Source: Moniliella sp. 'wahieum'
Taxonomy: Eukaryota; Basidiomycota; Moniliellomycetes; Moniliellales; Moniliellaceae
DNA length: 64,000 nt
Direction of reading: 5' to 3'
Assembly: GCA_003971905.1 (NCBI GenBank)
Contig: RSEE01000087.1
Span: forward strand, 186,001-250,000
Shown here: in pieces, positions 21,189-33,041 of the stretch
Position numbering within the stretch: position 1 is the first letter of the stretch
Layout of the letters: each line of letters starts with the position of its first letter
Made by a program: the position numbers and the translations under genes
Notes under the pieces: generated by a model
Told to the model about the DNA's origin: nothing
Databases searched by the model: none
The model's input: only the letters and a program-made list of their open reading frames with translations

Positions 21189-22493
21189 TGCCCACAGCGA
21201 CAAGGTCACTGCTGCTGATGCGTGGCTCTTCCCCATTCTGGGCTCGGGCGTGCTGTTCAGCATGTACCTCGCGTTCAAGTACCTGGACCCTGCCGCTCAA
21301 CGCGCTGCTCAGCGCGTACTTTGGCCTGATTGGCAGCGCCGCCGTCTTCCAGGTACGTTGGGCGCCTTTTGTTTTGCGACGCAGAAACCTATGTCCATGT
21401 CTATTCCCTAACCCCTGCTCACTCTGTACCCCCTCCCCTGTGGTTCTCGTACGCAGTGCCTCCGCTCCCTTGCTGCGTTGGTCGTGACGCGTCCGCCGGC
21501 CCGCCAGCACCCAAGCTCCCGTCCAAGAAGAAACCTGCTGCGGAAAACGGTAAGGACAGTGCCGCCGCAAACGGTCCAAAGGATGCGAAAGATGCGAACG
21601 ATGCGAGAAGGACGAGGACGAGGACGATGACGATGAGGAGGAGGAAGCTATCAACCAAAGAGTGGTGCAGCACTGGGTGGCGTGTACGCAGCACTTTGTG
21701 CGCACGCTCACGTTTTTGGACTGGGCGTTCTGCTGCCGCTTTCGGTGGGGGTGGTGAGCACGTACGTGCGCACGCGCCACTGGGCCGCATCCAATGTGAT
21801 TGCCGCGGCGCTTGCGTGGCAGGCCGTCGCGCTCGTCGAGCTGGACCGTTTCGTCACGGGCTCGATCGTGCTGGGCGGGTTGTTCCTGTACGACATTTTC
21901 TGGGTATTTGGCACCAACGTCATGGTCAGCGTTGCGCGCAACTTTGATGCTCCCATCAAGATTACTTGGCCACGCAACCTGCCCCTGATGCTGCATGCGT
22001 ACGTGACGCACCAAGCGTTGCCGGCCAAGTGGGAACTGGCTATGCTCGGCTTGGGCGACATTGTGGTGCCCGGGTGCTTTGTTGCGCTGGCGTTGCGCTT
22101 TGACCAGCACCAAGCGGCGGTACGCGCTGCACCACACACCTCCGTCGCTTCACTGCCCGCACCCGCTTTGCCTCCCCGTACTTCACCGCGACCTTGGTCG
22201 CGTACGTCTTGGCCTCGTGGTCACCATGACCGTCATGACGCTCTTCAAGGCCGCGCAGCCCGCGCTGCTCTACCTCTCCCCGGCGTGTGGGGCGCGTTGG
22301 CGATGACGGCCGCCGTGCGCGGCGAGTGGTCCGCCGTCTGGTCCTGGGCCGACTTGGACCAGGACAAGGAGAAGGAGCAGCAGGAAAAGAAGGACAAGAA
22401 GAAAAGAAGGAAAAGGCCAAGAAGGAAAAGGCCAAGGCTGACAAGGCCAAGACTGACAAGGCCCCCACTCAAGACCCTGTGCCGGCGCAGTAA
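20971..22493 (+). CDS. Signal peptide peptidase (intramembrane aspartyl protease)
   Basis: Presenilin-family protease that clears signal peptides and ER membrane proteins. Start 20971 (CACCATGC). Seen: an N-terminal helix (AYAVLLATATLCIYAGAFYS); a lumen- or cytosol-facing run of 11 Asp (21157-21188); WLFPILGSGVLFSMYLAFKY; LLSAYFGLIGSAAVFQ; an intron at 21353-21456; a Lys-rich loop; the first catalytic aspartate in FLYDIFWVFGTNVMVSVARN; the second in LGLGDIVVPGCFVALA; and the PAL motif in FKAAQPALLYL. The C-terminus is a cytosolic Lys/Glu/Ala tail (KKEKAKKEKAKADKAK) ending at 22493. Both active-site motifs and PAL are present, so activity is expected. Several single bases are missing after the intron. 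Size is about 470 aa. Confidence 0.92.
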
Positions 22494-22975
22494 CTTGGAA
22501 CTTGCCCGCAGGCGTTGGGCATTCGTTTACACACCTGCCCCACATACTCTTGTCCTTCGTTGTTGGCGGCCAAGCTGGATTCATTTTGTCGACGCTATGT
22601 ATCGCCTTGTATCCCTCCCCAAACCAAAACATTCCTACTGGCTCCAGTGCTACCCAGTGCCGCCCAGGGTACCCAGGGTACCCAGGATTGGTTCTCTCGC
22701 ATGTAGATACTGTGCCGGTCCCTGTTTGTCCTTGGTGGGTTGTAGCGCCGGATTCCCGCCAGATCCCAGGTCCATGGCGCGGGGCATCTCTATTCTATAG
22801 GAATACTTGTACTGGGGCAGCCTTTAGATTCGGGAACACATGGATTCGGTTCAACGCTCAATTCAAACCACATAGGGAAGATTACAGGGATGCGTTTCCC
22901 TCCCTAGGATGGAACCAGCGGGACCAACAAGCCAAGCCAAAGCCAAGCGACAATTCTGACAATGCCTTCTTTCCA
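22494..22975. other. Convergent spacer SPP / CDC48
   Basis: 3' spacer with a period-9 repeat (CCCAGGGTA twice plus a partial) at about 22663-22686. No gene seen. Confidence 0.5.
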
Positions 22976-25543
<2,568 letters not shown>

Positions 25544-26063
25544 CGTCGCGGCGGGGGGTGGTGGTGGTGGGGAGCAGGGGGCGGCGGCGCTCTGTTCTAT
25601 ATCGCCGGCCGGCTGACGCGTTGCGGGCGGCGGAAGCAGGCGGAACGTTCGGAACGCTCACGCGTCGCCTGTGCCACTCGCACACCGCCGCTGTGCGGCG
25701 GTGGGCGCGCACAGGCCACGTCACCGGGTCACCCCCCCGTGACGTCACTCGTCCGTGAGTGACCGGGTGACGCGTCCTGCCCCCCGGCAAGCTTCAAGCT
25801 TCAAGCTAAGCGCCGCAAAGTTTCAACGTTCGCCTGCCCGCTCGCGCCCGCGCGCCTTCCGCCCCCGTTCCGCCCCGGGATGCCCCCCCCCCTGAGCTCA
25901 GCACGCGCTGACTGGTGGCCGCCCGGTCACCTGACCGCCCCCTGCCGCCCGCGGCGTCCGTCGGCCTTCAAGCTTCAAGCTTCAAGCGAAGCTGAAGGCT
26001 GCGCAGCGCCCGCACTCGTGCTCCCTGCCCACCACCGCCATCCTCCCGCCCGCCCCCGCAAGC
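25544..26063. promoter_or_regulatory. Divergent promoter CDC48 / ISD11 with CAAGCTT heptamers
   Basis: 520 bp between start codons. Two clusters of a period-7 CAAGCTT/TTCAAGC repeat (25788-25808 and 25967-25987, three copies each) face the two genes. TGACG words and GGTCAC/GTGACC palindromic pieces occur at 25715-25775. Function is inferred only from position. Confidence 0.5.
25788..25987. repeat. Paired CAAGCTT heptamer clusters
   Basis: Three copies at 25788-25808 and three at 25967-25987 of the same 7-mer phase family. A single related TTCAAGCTTCAA also lies near 61743, upstream of the ZW10 gene. Confidence 0.85.
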
Positions 26064-26578
26064 ATGTCTGCTGCTGCCCCCACCCGCCAGGCCTGGACGC
26101 GCCTGTACCGCGACTACCTGCGCACGGCCCAGTCCTTCGTACGTATCCTCCCGCGCCCCCATTCGCTCCGCCTCGCTGACCCCTCCGCCCAGTCCGCCTA
26201 CTCGTTCCGCACCTACTTCCTCCGCCGCTCCCGCGACATTTCCGCGCCAACCTGTATCCCTCTGCCGCCGCTGCCACCTCGTCGCCCTTCAGCAAGGTGG
26301 GCGCCACCACGACGCCCGTCGCGCCCCAGTCGCTCACCGCTGCCACCGCCCAGGTGGCCCAGCCTCCGGAGGCCGCGCGCGCCAAGGCAGCCCCCGAGGG
26401 CCAGGCGTCTGCCGCGGACCAGGTCGCGCACCTGCGCCACTTTTACGACACGGCATCCAAGGATCTCCACGCCCTGAAGCGCGCGGCCATTGTCAATCGC
26501 ATGTACGCCGTCGACAGCCTGGTGGTGGAGGAGCCGCATGTCTTCACTGCCTCGCGCGAGCCACCAAGCGATGCGTGA
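26064..26578 (+). CDS. ISD11: LYR protein Isd11 (cysteine desulfurase partner)
   Basis: Isd11 stabilises Nfs1 in the mitochondrial iron-sulphur cluster machinery. Exon 1 is 26064-26138 (MSAAAPTRQAWTRLYRDYLR then TAQSF), a 54-nt intron 26139-26192 (GTACGT donor, CTGAC branch, CAG), and exon 2 starts SAYSFRTYFLRRSRD. The pattern [L/Y]YR..LR..xF plus Y.FRxY..RR.RD is characteristic of Isd11 (LYRM4). The next block, FRANLYPSAAAATSSPFS, is one frame away because one T is missing in ATTTCC (about 26238). A variable insert of about 60 residues precedes the last helix (KDLHALKRAAIVNRMYAVDS) and LVVEEPHV, as in basidiomycete members. About 153 aa. LYRM-family assignment is firm; Isd11 specifically is very likely. 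Confidence 0.85.
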
Positions 26579-27111
26579 GCCTTCCCCCGCTGTGTCCTTT
26601 GTCCTTCACTGTTTTCGATACATGTTTCTCCCTGTTTCTGGGTTGCGTTGGGGGGGTGCTAGTTTGCTTCTGCTTCCATAGCGCCGCTGCCTGTGTCCGA
26701 GGGGATTGCCACCGGCGCCCCCAGTGCCCAAGTCCCGCTACGTCCGAGACGGCGAGCGTTGCCGCTCGGAGATGAAGGGCGGAATTTGTTCTGGGGCTGG
26801 CTGGATTCCAATTGGCAGATGGGAAAATGAAAGCATCAATTCACGCCCATGGCCTTCGTTACGCGTCATCCATGGCCCAGGCCATTACCCATCCTCTGGG
26901 CGTCCCCATCCCCTTTTAGCCTAGCCTGCTTGCTGGCTCGCTCACTACGCGACGGTATAACCAACCGCATGCCTCCCCCACTCCCCACCATGCAGGTTTA
27001 CAGCGTGCATTGCTCTCCCCGCCGCCACACCACCTAGACAGCGCAGGCAGAACCCCCCCCCCCCCGACCCTTGGAGCGACCGACGCAGCCAGAACGCCGC
27101 GTCGTCCGGGC
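26579..27111. other. Convergent spacer ISD11 / PRPP synthetase
   Basis: 3' ends of two convergent genes. No coding or RNA signal seen; a C run lies at about 27054-27064. Confidence 0.5.
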
Positions 27112-28404
27112 TTAGAACATGATCGCCGCATCCTCCCGGAACAGCGCGCTGATCGACTCGCCATTGTGCGTGCGCCGAATCGACTCGGCCAGGAGCGCCG
27201 AGATGTCCATCACCTCCAACTTGGACGACTGCGCCATCTTGTCGGCCTGCGACACGGTGTTGGTCACCACCAGCTTCTCCAGCGGCAACGCATTGACCAG
27301 GTCCATCGCCTTGCCGCTCAGCAGCCCATGCACGTTGATCGAGTACACCGCCTCGGCCCCGGCGTTCTTCAGTGTCTTGGCAGCCAGGGCGAGCGTGCGA
27401 CCCGTGTCCACCATGTCGTCCACCAAAATCGCCGTGCGGCCCTGCACGTCGCCCACCAAGATCTCCATCTTGTGCTCCTCCTCCTCCCCGTCCGACGCGG
27501 CCGACTCGGCGTCCGACGCAGCCGCACTCTCCATCCCAGGCACACGCGCTGGCGTCGCACTGCGCGAACCGCCACTCGAAACGAGCGTGCCGTCGTCGTC
27601 GGTAATCACCCAGTCGCCCGACGGCTTGACCTGCACCCCGTTGGCAATGGGCGTGAGCTGGGTGAGCGGGTGCGGGTCCGACGACGCAGCAAGCGGAGGC
27701 ACGTCCTGGTTGTCCAGAATCAAGCTGCCCGTCAACGGCGTCTGGGTCGGGTCGGTGTACTTGTTCTTGGCCTTGGCACGGGCACGGTTAGCTTCGCGCT
27801 TCCGATTGCGGTTGATCAGCGCAAAGTCCAATCCGAGTGCGTCGGCCACGGCGGTCGCGCGCTTGGCACCACCCGCATCGGGAGAGACGATGATGGCGTT
27901 GCGCCAGCCGCGCACGTGCGAACGAATCCACCGGCTCACCGACGGCTCGGCAACCAAGTTGTCGACGGGAATGTCAAAGAATCCCTGCACCTGCGCCGCA
28001 TGCAGGTCCATCGTAATCACATGGTCCGCACCAGCGGTGGTGATCATGTTGGCAATCAACTTGCCCGTAATGGGCTGCCGCGACTTGTCCTTCTTGTCGT
28101 GGCGGCTGTACGGGAAGGAGGGGATCACGGCCGTGATGCGCCGCGCCGACGCCGTCTTGCACGCCGAAAGAAGAATGAGAAGCTCCATCAACGAGTCGTT
28201 GGTATCCGTCGTGGGGCCAGACGAGGTCTGCATCACAAACACATCCTCGTCCCGCACGCTCGAGCCGATGCGCACATCGATGCTCTGGTCGGCAAAGCGC
28301 TTGAGCACACACGGCGTCACCTGGATGCCGAGACGCTCGGCAACCAGGTTGGCGAGCTCGGGGTGGGCGTTGCCCGTGAGGAGGCGGATGCCGTTGGAGA
28401 CCAT
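27112..28404 (-). CDS. PRS5: Ribose-phosphate pyrophosphokinase with large internal insert
   Basis: Makes PRPP from ribose 5-phosphate and ATP for nucleotide, His and Trp synthesis. The frame is intact and intronless at 430 aa, start 28404 (GCCATGG). Seen: GNAHPELANLVAERLGI, DEDVFVMQTSSGPTTDTND, IPSFPYSRHDKKDKSRQPIT (flexible loop with RQ), DHVITMDLHAAQVQGFFDIP, VSPDAGGAKRA and the PRPP loop AILVDDMVDTGRTL. Between VADALGLDFALINR and the PRPP loop sits an insert of roughly 100 residues, with an acidic AASDGEEEEHK stretch. Yeast Prs1 and Prs5 also carry non-homologous inserts, and Prs5 links to cell-wall integrity signalling, so this is called the Prs5 type. The paralogue assignment is inference; the enzyme family is certain. 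Confidence 0.9.
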   Translation of the reverse strand: MVSNGIRLLTGNAHPELANLVAERLGIQVTPCVLKRFADQSIDVRIGSSVRDEDVFVMQTSSGPTTDTNDSLMELLILLSACKTASARRITAVIPSFPYSRHDKKDKSRQPITGKLIANMITTAGADHVITMDLHAAQVQGFFDIPVDNLVAEPSVSRWIRSHVRGWRNAIIVSPDAGGAKRATAVADALGLDFALINRNRKREANRARAKAKNKYTDPTQTPLTGSLILDNQDVPPLAASSDPHPLTQLTPIANGVQVKPSGDWVITDDDGTLVSSGGSRSATPARVPGMESAAASDAESAASDGEEEEHKMEILVGDVQGRTAILVDDMVDTGRTLALAAKTLKNAGAEAVYSINVHGLLSGKAMDLVNALPLEKLVVTNTVSQADKMAQSSKLEVMDISALLAESIRRTHNGESISALFREDAAIMF

Positions 28405-29321
28405 GGCCGGGCAGGCAAGCAAGGTGGATGAGAAAGGGAAAGTGGCGGCGAAGGCGGAGGCGGCGGTGGCGGTGGAGGTGGAGGTGGAGAAAGGTGGAGA
28501 CCGCGGTGGAGGGGCCAGGCGCAGGCCAGTGGCAAAGACAGGCTGGGTCTGCTGGGGGCAGGGGGAGCCGCAAGAGGGGATCGGTGCAACTGTTTTGCGT
28601 TTGCAGGCGCATGTTTCAATATCAATATTTGTCAGCTGCTGCAGGGGGGCGCTGTGCTGGGCACACTGCCCCTCTGCCGCCTCCCGAAGGAGCATCATCA
28701 TCGCATATCACCCATCCCACACCCGCCATCCGCCGCTTCCGTCGGCAGGAGCAGCTGGGTTCCAAGTGGCCATCGTCCTTCGCATCGCCACTCCATCGTC
28801 CTTCGCATCGCCACTCCCGTCGTCCTTCCCATCGCCACTCCCATCGTACCTCCCTCCCTCCTTCCCTCCTCACCCACCTCGGGCGTCGACAGAAACGAAT
28901 GCAAATCCAATCAGAGCACAGCGGGGGCAGGAGGAATAGAATAGGCAGGAGCGTGCAAGCCTCCAACAGAAAACAGTTACGCGGGGGGGAGTAATACAGC
29001 CGTGATCGATGATCGATCCTCATGATCGTGGACGAGAAAACCATGTGGGCCAGCGCCTCGCCCTCCCCGAAAGAACCCACGGGGGAACCCACGGGGGCAC
29101 CCAGGGGAGCAGGGACAAGGTGGGAGCAGAGACGAGACGGCGCGAGAGGAAGCGAGATGAGTAACAAGACGAACGAGACGAGCGAGGTGACCGCCTTCCC
29201 CTCGGGGGCTGCGCAAAGACAAAGACCCAGGTATGGGGGAAGGCGTTTTGTTGGTGAACCAATGCATAGCGGAGGGTTAAAGGTGGGGGGGGGGGGGGGG
29301 GGAATCAGTGATGTAATGGGG
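28405..29321. other. 0.9 kb spacer with 23-nt repeat and G18 run
   Basis: Lies between the PRPP synthetase start and the KHD4 stop on the minus strand. It holds a 23-24 nt repeat at 28770-28847, an AACCCACGGGGG repeat near 29077-29099 and an 18-G homopolymer at 29285-29302. No gene is evident. Confidence 0.55.
28770..28847. repeat. 23-24 nt tandem repeat, about 3.3 copies
   Basis: Two identical 23-nt copies beginning CCATCGTCCTTCGCATCGCC are followed by a diverged 24-nt copy and a partial copy. Confidence 0.9.
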
Positions 29322-32300
29322 TTACTGCAGCGACACAGTTGCATCGCAGGTTCATATCCGATGCATCGACGGCAGACATGCAAGTTAGCCCAGGACCACG
29401 CGCACGAGCAAGAACAACATGAAGAAGAACACCAAGAAGAACAACGTACCATGCGAGCATCTTGGAGCGACGGGTCGTACGGGTCGGTCTCCCAGGGGGC
29501 ATCGCTACGGAGCGGGTCGGTGTACGTGAGGGGGTCGGGCTCGAAAAGGCCGAGGTGCGCGTGGGGCGGTACAAAGGGAGTATTGAGTTTGTCCCAGGCA
29601 GGATCCAAGGGCGGGTCGAACGCAGCGTCCACCGCGCCATCGTACTCTCCCGCGCGCGGTCCACTGGGCCACACGGTCCACGCGGTCCACGCGGTCCATG
29701 CGGTCTACGCGGTCCAGGCGCGGCGGGAGCCGGTAATCGAGCGAATGCGCCCGCTCGCTCCGCCCCGACGTGGTCCACACGGGCGAGCCCACAGGGTTCG
29801 GACCTGGGCTCGGCACATTCGGTTCCATCGTCGGCACCAGCTAGCGCTCGCGATCGCACCGGTCCGTCCAGGTTCCATTGCGCCGCGCGGACCACCACCG
29901 ACGACATTCCCGTTCCCCGGGCTTGCCCCACAGGAGGTTGCCCGAGAGAGTGTGGGTTGTGGGTGGGTCGGGTACGCGTGCCTGCACCGGCGCCAACGGA
30001 CCTCCAGCCGACACGTTGGATCCCGCCGAGCCAAAGGACCGGTGCGAGGCGTGGGAGCCGTGGCGTGCATGGGCTAGGGGGGGCAGCGCGCGTGCCCGGT
30101 CCGCGTCGGGCAAGGAACCATGCACGTACCGTGCCGGGTGCGGGGGCAGCGGGTGCGCCGGGCCCACGCCCATGCCCGCGCCGGCGCCTGCGCCCACGGC
30201 GACGTGCGGGTTGGAGCGGTAGATGGGCGAATCGGGGAGAGAGGCCGGCGTGCTGAAGCGCGAAGGCAGGCCCATCGTGCGTACCGAGGGCGAGACGAGC
30301 GGGGTGGAAACGGAGGCCGGCGTGGGCGGGTGCGAGCCCGAAGAGAAAAACGTAGTAAGCATTTGTTTGGCAATCGGTACCCAATCCGAGTGGGCACGCG
30401 TGGTGAGCAGTTGAAAGTGCACCCCTGCCTCGGTCTTGTCCGAAGGAGGCGAGGGGGGAGCATCCGACGGCGCTTGCCACACCGTGGTGCGGATACTGTA
30501 CTCGCGCCGCAGCACGTCCAGTAGCACACCAAACTCGGCACTGGCCAGCCGGTCTTGCAGGAGCATGGGGTTGGGCGGACGGATTTGCAAGCTGGCACGG
30601 TAAGGCACTTGGTCCAGAACCACGTGCGCAACAAGCGACAGCGACATGCTCGGACCATACAGCGTAATCGTCTCGTCCCCACTCTCGCGCGGAGGGAAGG
30701 TGATGCTGCAGGATGTGCGCGCTTCAACGTCGTGCAGGACCAAAGCACGTTCCGAGGCCAAGATGCGGTGCTGCTGCCCCGAGCCAAGGGCACTTGAAGC
30801 GTGAAGCGTCGTAAAGTCCCGGTCTTTGGGCGCCACCATCTCCAGCACGGTCGCCTTGAGCGGCAAAAGAGACGCACTGGCATTTTTGGCAGGCGTACGG
30901 ACCACGACGTTGTCCTCGGTGGGGAGACAGCCTCCCCAGGCAGCCTCTTCAGCCGAAGAAAACTTGACGTACACTCCGTACCGCTTCATGATACGCTGAA
31001 TGTTCTTGCCCCCGACGCCGATGATGCGTTTGTGGTACGCCTCCGGCACATAGAACGCAATTTCAGCCGGCAGCTCCTCTTGGAGGTAGGTGAGACCAAG
31101 CAGGACGTTGCTCCTGTCCATTCCCTCCAGAGGGCCGGGTTGGGGTCGGCCAAGTCCCACCCGCGGCCGTTAGCAGAGAGGCGAATAATAAAGTTGTACT
31201 CGTTCCCTCCTCATAGACGATCTGGACGTTGGACAAGCGCATAATTTTGTTCACCTTGCCGTTCTTTTTTCCCGACAAAAAGTCACGATGTTCCGCCGCA
31301 AGCTCAAGGCAGACCGATACATGGCACTCGAACGACTGGGTCCACGGATGACTCAGCACCGTCGCCAGTCCCGCTTTGACCTCGGTCGCGGTGCCCGAAA
31401 GCTCCATTCCCCACACGCCCGACGCGAGCTGCTGGGCGCCTACCTCGGCCCCAGAGGCGGCTGCCGTGGCCTGGATCACATTCCTACCGTCACTTGGCGG
31501 GCCATGGAAGGGAAGGCCTCCACGGGCCGTGCCGGGCTAGAAAACGCCTCAAAACCCGGGTTGATCACGCGAGGCAGCGGCGGGGCAAGTTGGATCGAGG
31601 CGAGGTAGAGTTCGGTGGCCAAGGCCATAACTGCACGGAGTGTGCGTTCGATCGAAGCGCGGTTGTCGCCCCAGACGAGAAGACGAGGCGAGTCACTTCC
31701 CAACGGGGGAGAAAGAAAAGTGGCATTGTCCCGTGCGATTTCGGCGAGCTTGAGTGAGTGGTGGAGCAACAGCCAGTCGCGCTTGCCAGGCGGGAGATCG
31801 GCAGGCTTGTGGAGGAGCACGCCGGTCTTGTGGGTTGCGATCTGCAGCAGCATTTCCTTGGCGCGCTGCACGCCCCGGGCGGGGGCCGGTGATAAGGTGT
31901 TGGCCAGGGAGGCGAGGGGCGCTTCGGGCTCGGCGCGCAACCAGCCAAAGGTTCCGGGGCAAAGGTAAATGGATGTAGCAGTTTCAGTCTGGATGGTTTG
32001 GATCACACACCGCTTGCGGCCCCCGACAATGTTGTGCAGAGTGCGCTCCAGCTCGCACGTGTCTGAATCGAGCCCGTTCTGAAGAAAAGGAGGGTGGTAA
32101 GCAGGGGGAGAGCAGATCAAGGCACGAGCTTGTCACGGGGGGCTACGTACCAGCTCGTCAATCAGCGCAAGCACGCGGATGCGCGCCAGGTCCACCATGT
32201 CTCGTGTGCCGCTGAAGCGCACCTCGGATTCGAACTCTGTCTCCACCTCGGCCACGGCGGCCGAGGCAGCGCGGGGGACACGGTGGACGACATGGAGACT

Positions 32301-32845
32301 GGCGCCGGTCGCGTGCGCAATGGCGTCGAGGCGGTGCTGGACGGGTGGGCGGACGCGCGGCGAGTCGGCAGGAGGGGAGGAGGAGACGTGGGGACGCGCA
32401 CGACGGCCGAGGCATGCTGGGCGGCGTCACGGAGAATGCTGGTGTGGGCGGCCTCAACAGAGGCAGGGGCGCCGGCCAGCTGCCAGACGGGTGCGGGCGC
32501 GGCCGTGCGTGGGTGGGGGGGTGGGGGGCGTGCTGGGGGGGCGGCGGCGGGGGGGGGAGGCGGGGGAAGGGCGAGCGGGGACGAGAGGGCGGCCGGGGGC
32601 GAGGGGCGCGGCGGCGGTGGTGGAGGGGCGGGCGGGGGCGTGGGCGTGGGTGCGGGTGTGGGGGTGGCGGTGGCGGCGATGTGGTGGGTGTGGGCGATGC
32701 GCGCGGCGTCGTCGGTGGTGGTGGTGGTGGTGGTAGTGGTGGTGGTGGTGGGGTGGGGGGTGGTGGCGGCGGCGGCGGCGGTGGACGCGGCGGCGGCGAC
32801 AAAGGCGAGGCGGTAGGCCCCGTCGGCGGGCACACGGTGGCTCAT
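29322..32845 (-). CDS. KHD4: Multi-KH-domain RNA-binding protein (Khd4-like)
   Basis: Khd4 is the multi-KH mRNA-binding regulator first known from Ustilago; a yeast relative is YLL032C. Start 32845 (MSHRVPADGAYRLAFVAAAA), then low-complexity Thr/Pro/Ala. KH-like segments include HRLDAIAHATGASLHVVHRV followed by VRFSGTRDMVDLARIRVLAL; TLHNIVGGRKRCVIQTIQTE; and the best KH motif IAFYVPEAYHKRIIGVGGKN followed by IQRIMKRYGVYVKF. The C-terminal half is Ser/Pro/Gly-rich and ends PWETDPYDPSLQDARM. Introns: 32079-32150 (GTACGT to TTCAG) and 29325-29449 (GTACGT, GCTAAC branch, TGCAG), the latter placing the TAA stop (29322) as the first codon of the last exon. A few single bases are missing. About 1,110 aa. 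KH identity is firm; the Khd4 name rests on layout. Confidence 0.78.
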
Positions 32846-33041
32846 CGGGCGCAGGCGGTGGTGGTGGGCGGCGAGCGAACCTCCGCTTAGATCTTATTCT
32901 CGCCGCCCGAGCGCCGGGAAGGCACGCTTACCTAACAACCCTGCTGCTCCGCTGCCCGCCGCGCTGCTCCACCGCGCCCACCACCGCCACCGCCGCCGCG
33001 CCCCCGCCGTCGCCACCGCCGTGTCCTCCGTCGCGCCGGCG
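32846..33041. promoter_or_regulatory. Compact divergent promoter KHD4 / 33042 gene
   Basis: About 195 bp separate the divergent ATGs. It is GC-rich with short GCCGCC words; no TATA box. Confidence 0.45.

Noticed and set aside
20428..22137. A 569-aa minus-strand frame overlapping DCTN4 and SPP
   Set aside because: It is antisense to two recognised genes on conserved segments and has no family features; a shadow of GC-rich third positions.
27119..28939. A 606-aa plus-strand frame opposite the PRPP synthetase gene
   Set aside because: Antisense shadow of an intact, recognised enzyme gene.
28622..29300. C-terminal continuation of the KHD4 frame past 29450
   Set aside because: The canonical GTACGT donor, CTAAC branch and CAG acceptor remove it and place a stop at 29322; the continuation has Cys/Ser/Leu-rich non-coding composition.
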